A stretch of DNA of 64,000 bases from Craterostigma plantagineum (lineage: Eukaryota > Streptophyta > Magnoliopsida > Lamiales > Linderniaceae): positions 1,426,001 to 1,490,000 of the forward strand of contig JAPQWV010000124.1 in NCBI GenBank assembly GCA_027422505.1, in the 5' to 3' direction. Each line of letters starts with the position of its first letter. The stretch's first letter is position 1. A program made the translations under genes and the position numbers. Positions 57,433 to 64,000 of this stretch are shown here, piece after piece. The notes under the pieces were generated by a model, which saw only the letters and a program-made list of their open reading frames with translations, was not told the origin of the DNA and ran no database searches.

Positions 57433-58073
57433 GAACTTGATGCGGACCGAAAAATCGATCCTAGCATCAATAGTGCGCTGGAAGTTATCGGCCCGTCGCC
57501 GTTTCGAGCCCGCCGTCTTCGTCTTCGGTGGATCCCTGAAATACCACGAAAAAGAGGAGCTAAAGGGCGCCGTTTCGGCGACGCCCCTCCGACGCTCAAG
57601 TCAGATAGTCGTTCGTCGAATTTAAAGCGTAACAGAAAATGAGATAAAACAATAATTAGATAGGATCGACGAGACGTTCTGCTATGAGATAGTGACTTGA
57701 ATCCTTCGAGACGTGTTGTAAGGGTCGAGTGTATAGGCGAAGTGAGTCGTCCGAGAGAGTGAGATGCACTATAGTAATATGGTGTAGAAAAAAATGAGTC
57801 GTTGGGATGAGAAGAACGTACCCGCTTGAGAATGAACCGTCGTGTATTTATAGCTGAGATCTCGTGGTGGTAACCTCCCATTTACTTGGTCCCAAGCATG
57901 ATGGTAGTGGGTAAGCCATGTGGAGTTAGTGGGGGTTAGTTATGTGTAGGGGAATATTAGTGGGTTAGTGGCTAAGTGGCGTCCTCGGGAGGTATTTTTC
58001 GCGGGTATATTTGCCGCCCTATCTTTGGTTAGACTCGAATATTGGACGGATAAAATACGGGGATAACAGAACT
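57433..58073 (-). mobile_element. Solo LTR with perfect 5-bp target duplication GAACT
   Basis: Element 57438-58068 (631 bp) runs TGATGCGG..GGGATAACA on the plus strand and is flanked on both sides by GAACT (57433-57437, 58069-58073). On the minus strand it has a promoter-like TATA (GCTATAAATACACGAC) followed by a transcribed-looking region, so the LTR is in minus orientation. No internal domain remains. Confidence 0.78.
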
Positions 58074-58320
58074 AATAAGGAATGTGACAAATTAACAATG
58101 CGGTTAATAGTTTGTCAAAGCCAGAAATATGGTCGTCAGTGGGATGTGTGTGTTGAATTGAACACACAGACAGACACATACTGAGACAGCGAACGGAGAA
58201 ACAAAGGCGTGTGTTCTAAGCTACTCCGCAATTCGAGCGATAAATTGCCGCGGAGAAACTCTCATAACGTTAATATATGTAACCATTATTCAGAGTTTTG
58301 AGTCGACGAAGAATCTTCCA

Positions 58321-60910
58321 ATGACATTGGCGGCGGAGCCCAGTTGATCAAGGGACCTTGACAATCTTCTTCTCCGACAGGGAAATATGGTTGACCCGAG
58401 CATCGAGCCCGGCTCAGAAGTAAAACAATCCCATAATTCTCTTTTCTTTTTTTTTTTTTTGCTATTTTAAAGATCTTGTTTTTGTGGGCGGCATTTGAAC
58501 AAACGTTTGGCGTTCATAACTGTTTAAGCTACATTGGATGTTGTGCTTTTAGTTCGTGTCGATGACGAAATGTTTTGTTGATTTTGCAAGGCGTTCTCTT
58601 TTTGTAATGGGTTTTGTAGCTGAGGGAGGATATGAAGAACTACGTGAAGATTTTGGTCGTGGGAGCTGGCGGTCTAGGCTGTGAACTGCTTAAGGACTTG
58701 CGCTTACTGGGTTTAAGAACATCGATGTGATCGATATGGATCGTATCGAAGTCACCAACCTCAATCGACAGTTCTTGTTTAGGTACACCGCTGCAATTTT
58801 TCTTTTATGGCTGATGAATGTTCTACTCTCTGTTTACACTATTGTGGTGTTTGTTTATGAAAACTTGTGTGTTTTTTTCTTGGTGCAGGCTTGAAGATGA
58901 AGCCAAGGCTGAAGTAGCTGCAACGAAAGTCATGGAAAGGGTACGTGGAGTTAATATAACGCCACATTTCTGTCGCATTGAAGACAAGCCCTTGGATTTC
59001 TACGATGAGTTTGTTGATCGAAGACCGCCGTTAGACTCGTATTTGGACGTTCTTTATGTGTACGTAACCCTCGTGGATCGATTCAATCATTTGCGAGCTG
59101 AATCGGATCGAAACAGCTTAAATCGCACACACTCTGAAAAACAGGTTTTAACGTTGTTCGGCTGAACTTCAGCCTACGTCCACGGATCAACTGAGCATCT
59201 TTTCCATTAGCCACCAACACAAAAGTTACAGATCCCTATCTCGTCTACAAACTCTCGTGTTTACACCTCACGGTGGTTTTCACTCTATAAGAAGATATAT
59301 GCTCGAGAAGATGCTAACTCGAAACTGGAAATCTGATATTTAAACTACAGCATTCATGTGATAAGTGTGCTCTTCGATCGATCTCGTCCGTCAGTTAAAT
59401 CCAATCCGACGCTCCAGCTTGTGCCACGTGTCCTCGACATTTCGCATGAAGAAGCAAGAGTCGCGTGAAACCTTTATAAGTGAAATGTCACTTTTAATCT
59501 GCGCCGTCCGATTTTCGATCTAAGGGCCGAGATTCTTAATCCGCACCATCTCACATCTCTTTATCTGAGCCGTCGATCATATGCGCGCCTTATCCAACGT
59601 TCATCATTTAATCTCCCAGCTTCAAACGTCGACCCTCCGATTGCGCGCACTGATCCGACAGTAGCTGTAGCTCGCAGCCTTAACTTCAGCAAACCTTCAG
59701 CTCTTTCCATCAGCTTCGACTGGCCATTCCCGGCGGCTCCGGCGAGTCTCAGGCTCGCTAATCCCAACAGAGTTCAACATAATCGTGCTCGGTCTTGATT
59801 CTGTTGAGGCTCGGAGCTATATAAATTCTGTGGCATGTAGCTTTCTAGGTTTGTCTTCTCTCTCTAGATTATGCTTTTGTAATTCGATTATGGGATTCTA
59901 CGAAGTTCGATTCAAATCCACGCTTGCTTGAATTGAAGCTAATGCTCGCTGTATAGATTCTTGGTGAAATTTATGCTTGAAACAGAGTCAGTTTGGTTAC
60001 GGTTCTTGTTCTTATTATACAGAATATGGCATTGATGATTTTCCTAGAGAAGAAACTGTGAAGGCCATGCCAGGATTATATTACCAGGAACTACGGTTTT
60101 GAGTGCACGATATCGTTATTTCCACCACAAGTGAAATTCCCTTTGTGTACCCTGGCCGAAACTCCAAGAACTGCTGCTCATTGCATTGAGTATGCCCAAT
60201 TAATAAAGTGGGCTGAGGTTACCCTGCCACCCATTGAAAATATTCGATTTTTCTTTGATTCTATACGTTGAGATTTCTTCACAACGAAGAGAACTTTATT
60301 TGCAGGTACATGCTGGTAAAAAGTTCGACCCTGATGATCCCAAGCACATGCAACGGGTATATTCAGAGGTTAGAATGGTGACATGTCTATAAAGATAAGC
60401 TTTCGAATCCTCGTTTTGCTCTTTCTTTCGGCCTTTTATGCTGTATAGCTGTGCAGGCGTAAGCGTGCTGAGCTTTTTGAAATCCCTGGAGTCACATATT
60501 CCTTAACAAAGGTTTAATCATCTCTCGTGTTCTTGCTTTACAGTGTTAAGTTGTACAATGATTATAAAAAAAAATTTAATTTTTTTATAGGGTGTGGTGA
60601 AAAATATCATCCCTGCAATAGCTTCCACCAATGCCGTAATTTCTGCTGTGCGCTTTGGAGACATTGAAGCTTGCTTTCGGGATGCTGCGACGTGTTATCG
60701 AATTATGCGTAATATGCTCTCCTTTGAGACCTTCGTATTTTCTTGGAAATTGTTTCCATCGATGCTTTAGCAGAGAAAATTCCAACCATAGGTATAATGG
60801 AGTTGAAAGTCTGCACACAAAGGTTGTTTCGGAGTTCGTCAAGGATATCGACTGCCTAGCTAGTAGCTTAGACTCTCATTCGATTCTGCTATGGGATGGT
60901 GTAATATTAT
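58321..60910 (+). pseudogene. ECR1: ECR1 (NEDD8-activating E1 catalytic subunit) pseudogene, split by a solo LTR
   Basis: Exon pieces: 58321-58419, 58620-58782, 58889-59011 plus 59770-59848, 60023-60217, 60306-60368, about 60459-60512 and 60592 on. Recognisable blocks: [16 protein letters not shown] (ATP site), [56 protein letters not shown] (active-site Cys), GVVKNIIPAIASTNAVIS. ECR1 with AXR1 loads the ubiquitin-like RUB/NEDD8. Lesions: TGA in codon 9 (probably CGA originally), a lost base at about 58713, the LTR in exon 3, loss of the segment before FEC, frame changes near 60463 and 60650, and no C-terminal adenylation or ubiquitin-fold end. Introns are retained, so it arose by DNA duplication, not retroposition. 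Confidence 0.88.
59007..59774. mobile_element. Solo LTR inserted in an exon, target duplication GAGTT
   Basis: Element 59012-59769 (758 bp) starts TGTTGATCG and ends ATCCCAACA (TGTTG/CAACA inverted ends). GAGTT flanks it at 59007-59011 and 59770-59774. Removing the element and one flank restores the ECR1 reading FYDEF-NIIVLGLDS exactly, proving an insertion. There is no internal retrotransposon sequence. Confidence 0.88.
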
Positions 60911-62233
60911 GCTGCTGAAGAGTTGGGCAAACAAGAATTGTGGGATGTGGACCACATAATTTATGTCTTAAAGCGATTTTTATATATACTTTTTTTTTAT
61001 TTATTTATGTAAATCTAGTTACTGTTTTAGTCAACAAGAATGGGACAGCCATGTTATGATTTATGAATAATAGTGTTACTGCAATGAATGCAATATAGGA
61101 CAATAGGGCATGGATGTTAATACGCATATATGGTTCTGCTTTGAACAACCGTCACTGTTTAATAAACCAATTAAAATATGATTCTTAACTTCGCCTTATA
61201 CGACGGACGCATGCAAGTCGAAATGAATGGGACACTTTGGGTTTTTTTTTATCCAAATCCATGGGTCTCTGCATTTATCCCAAATAATAAAAAAAAAGAA
61301 AAAAATCATAATCCAAACTACTCAAAATCCGAGAAAATTCGCATCGTTCTTACATGCAACTAACTACCTAACAACGGTGAAAATCAGTTGTGCGGAGACT
61401 AAAAATACTACCAGCAAAAGAAAGAAAAAAAACTATCTTCCCATTGTATCGAATTATCATATGAAGAATCAAGAATCTAAAGACAGTAATTGAGTGGTCA
61501 TATACATGTCGCTGTCCTCACAAGCTGCAAATCTAGCTAGGAGGACATAAGTAGACACTATTATTTGTGTGAATTTACATACATAAACGGTCAAGTCAAG
61601 TGGATGAGACAAGAGTGCTTATACATTCACAACCAAGCATGCTATTGTCCTCAAGATATAAGTAACTCTTATCTTCGTTATGAGATAAAATCTATGCTCC
61701 ATAGTGTTCTTTGTGGGCCTTCGCTAATCTCCTTATTCTTCATCATAGCCGTTCATCTCTAACATAATCACTTCATGTCATTGTGGGGTCTAATCTCATA
61801 GGCAAGTGACTTTGATGAGCCCCACCAATCCCACATGCTCAGCAAGCCCCATAAAGTTCATATCTATCTGGATTTTATTTTTACTTAATTTTATTCTTGT
61901 TTCTTAAGCTCGTACTCATCTAGTTGGTCTGCCAAGACAGCGATGTATGATGCAATAAGAGATCAACCATGAACCAATCAAGTTATCTCTTGTACTGTTT
62001 TGAGATCTACCACAGTTGTTTTTTTCTATTTATACGCCGTCCCATAATCGCTTGCCTGTTTAAGAACACAAAAGGGCACATCTTATATATGCCATGCGAT
62101 AGTAGAAAGAAACTAAAAAAGGTGATTGGAGATTTAAAGCTAAAAGGAGGTAAGAGAGAAAAATAAGTATCAGACGACTGTAGCACTCGGAACTTGGAAG
62201 AGAAGATATTTGGCTGAGCTCTTACATTACATT
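60911..62233. other. AT-rich spacer
   Basis: No gene recognised; several short frames without family features. The last few hundred bases are the promoter and leader of the next gene. Confidence 0.45.
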
Positions 62234-62738
62234 ATGGAAGCAGCTTTGGAGTTGGACGATGATGTCTTCTTTGCAGATATAAGCAGGCAAATATCCCTTT
62301 TAATCATGGATGACGAAGATGATGCATCCTCGCTTGATTCTCAGTACTATCCATCTGCTGCAAATCTACAGGTACTTCGAAGACATCTCTCTCTCTTTCA
62401 AGAACTGTAAATATGGCTATTTTATTTTTTTTCTGACATCTCTTGCGAAAATCTTTCAGAGATTTGCGAACACTTTCCCTACGTCATTACAATCATCGTA
62501 TCAGAGCTATGACCACAACCATCAGCAGCAAACTTGCAAAGGCACTGGAGTTTTCATACCTCGTTCGTCGAATCAAAGGAGACAAGGAAAGCCTAATAAA
62601 GCTTCTGCAAACAAGTTTTTAAGGCCTTACTATGATCAAAGCGGTAGAGGGCTAGTCGTTCCTCGGGCGAATTACGACATCAATGGTAGCCCATCGCTTG
62701 ATCAGTCTTTGAACGACGTCAGAAGAAGAAGATTCTGA
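62234..62738 (+). CDS. Small plant-specific protein of unknown function (CKGTGVFIPRSS family)
   Basis: Two exons, 62234-62371 and 62460-62738, phase 0, 138 aa. The N-terminus is acidic (MEAALELDDDVFFADISRQI, then MDDEDD). The C-terminal half has the family hallmark CKGTGVFIPRSSNQRRQGK and basic, low-complexity sequence. Plants have several such short nuclear-looking proteins with no assigned role. An in-frame TTG upstream is not needed; the ATG at 62234 opens the conserved start. No lesion. Confidence 0.72.
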
Positions 62739-63200
62739 TATTCAAGACTGGCTTTTTATTAGTATAGCTAGTGATTTAATCTGTAAGAAAGAATAATAAT
62801 ATATTTCAGAGTGGGGCTCGCAAGGGCTTATTATTACCTTCTCTGCTGTGTGATATAGGAATTGTATTATGATTGATTGTTTTGCTGTTAGGGTAAGGTA
62901 AGGCTGCTCTATAATGTATTGTGGTGCTGTAATGTTAAATCAGCAGTATCAAATCATTGTCTCTCTCAATCGTCGATTAGTTATCATTAACATATTCTTA
63001 CCAGTATGCCCATGTCTTTGGACAACCTGGAAAGAAGAAAGAACCAAACATCTTTATTTTTTTATACCGTCATCAAGAAAAACTAGAGATGCATCTTATT
63101 AAATCAAGTGTTTCAACCCAGGTTGGATACAATGAATGTCTAATATTATAACACAGAATGTGTTTCCCTTTATTACAATGCGCATACCTCAAGGTTTCTT

Positions 63201-64000
63201 TTAAGGGCTCTTAATCTTGGGCTTGGTGCTCAAAATGAACCTCCTAAGTGCTATCAACAAAACCCATGTTGTCTTTGTGATCTTCTCCTTTATCATCAAA
63301 AGGAGAGCAGAGCTTAGAACAGTTTTTAACATCTGGGCTTGCAAGCCTTTGAAGAAACCAGGTATCCCTTCTCTTTCCCAGATAGAGTAAAGCGTTGCCG
63401 ACGCTGTTTTGCGAGATTTTTTTGGCGCTTTTTTATCTTTCTCTTCTTCATTTGACTTAGCAGACTGAATCATCACTTTACACCTGTCCATATACTACCA
63501 TGCCTTAGCAGAGAACACCAAATTTGCGTAGGAAAGTACTTAAAAAGTTCGTATGGCGCTCCTTAAACGTATAAGACATAACACGAGAGAGAATGAAGAA
63601 CTTGACTATGCTTTGTTAGAAGATACAGGTGGACATATCACCTTATTGCAGGATAAGTCAAACATGTTGCGATACACTTAGAGGCCGCACCCAACATGAA
63701 GGCGGTAAATGCAGAAAGTGCTTCTTGAGATGATATATCATCTCCGTTTCTTCTCATCTTTTCTTTTAACATTCTGTTCTTCAACTGATCAAAAACAGTG
63801 TACTGCATCACATTACATTACAAGTTAGAATTTATCGATCAGAATTTTCTATTATTAGACTGAGGCAAAAAGGCAGATTGAACGATTCATAAAATCAAAC
63901 ACCAGTTACAGATGGAGAGAGTAAGGGAGAGATTTCATAAAATGGTACCTGTATTGAAGGATTTGTTGTTAGAAGCAGAGAGATGCCTAAACCATCAAAC
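63201..64000 (-). CDS. Peroxisomal adenine nucleotide carrier (PNC1/2-like), C-terminal part
   Basis: Partial: the 5' exons lie beyond the right edge. Minus-strand exons: 64000-63949 (partial), 63802-63642 and 63483-63201. Sequence: [16 protein letters not shown] | [42 protein letters not shown] | [10 protein letters not shown] (carrier signature around the Pro), [37 protein letters not shown] and a basic end. This is the mitochondrial-carrier fold of the plant peroxisomal ATP importer, which supplies ATP to acyl-CoA activation in beta-oxidation. No lesions in the visible part. Confidence 0.88.

Overview
This is nuclear DNA of a flowering plant. The genes have many exons with GT-AG introns. 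The families are plant-specific: an EPFL peptide, IQD, plant WNK kinase, GPI-anchored lipid-transfer proteins, PSB27-H2, SLOW GREEN 1-like, XS-domain and peroxisomal adenine nucleotide carrier. The AT-rich spaces between genes hold MITEs, a SINE, solo LTRs and Mutator-like elements. Gene style and repeats fit a eudicot, possibly an asterid such as a Lamiales member, but the order is only a guess. No RNA genes, CRISPR arrays or bacterial features were seen.

Layout. 0.3-5 kb: an EPFL peptide gene, a small secreted peptide, a plastid TPR protein (SLOW GREEN 1-like) and a decayed EGF-domain gene on the minus strand. 8.5-16.5 kb: an IQD calmodulin-binding protein and a ten-exon inositol polyphosphate 5-phosphatase. 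17.7-23.7 kb: three GPI-anchored lipid-transfer protein genes, one with a block of triplicated small exons; a poly(A) retroposon and a hAT element lie among them. 24-28.6 kb: an XS-domain gene. 28.8-36.2 kb: one large Mutator-like element carrying a truncated transposase, a Ulp1-type peptidase gene and three arrays of GGGACCC-rich palindromic repeats. 36.5-40.5 kb: PSB27-H2 and a WNK kinase. 41.2-44.1 kb: two terminal-inverted-repeat elements. 44.9-47.4 kb: an ARM-repeat membrane protein. 48.8-53.5 kb: a tandem pair of dienelactone hydrolase genes, one with a TRIM retrotransposon in an intron. 53.6-56.6 kb: a Harbinger-like MITE and duplicated NF-YC remnants. 57.4-61 kb: two solo LTRs, one of them inside an exon of a dead ECR1 (NEDD8 E1) copy. 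62.2-64 kb: a small unknown plant protein and the 3' part of a peroxisomal ATP carrier.

Two themes run through the window. First, the most striking locus is the Ulp1-carrying Mutator-like element. Its two genes converge, each has a leader or first intron filled with GGGACCC palindromic repeats, and one of these arrays can fold into a roughly 100-bp hairpin. Second, several otherwise well-conserved genes (EPFL, SLOW GREEN 1-like, IQD, 5-phosphatase, one LTPG) each carry a single 1-2 nt reading-frame break. Other genes are perfectly clean over many exons. Some breaks may therefore be consensus errors of the assembly. The ECR1, NF-YC and EGF-domain copies are dead for independent reasons.
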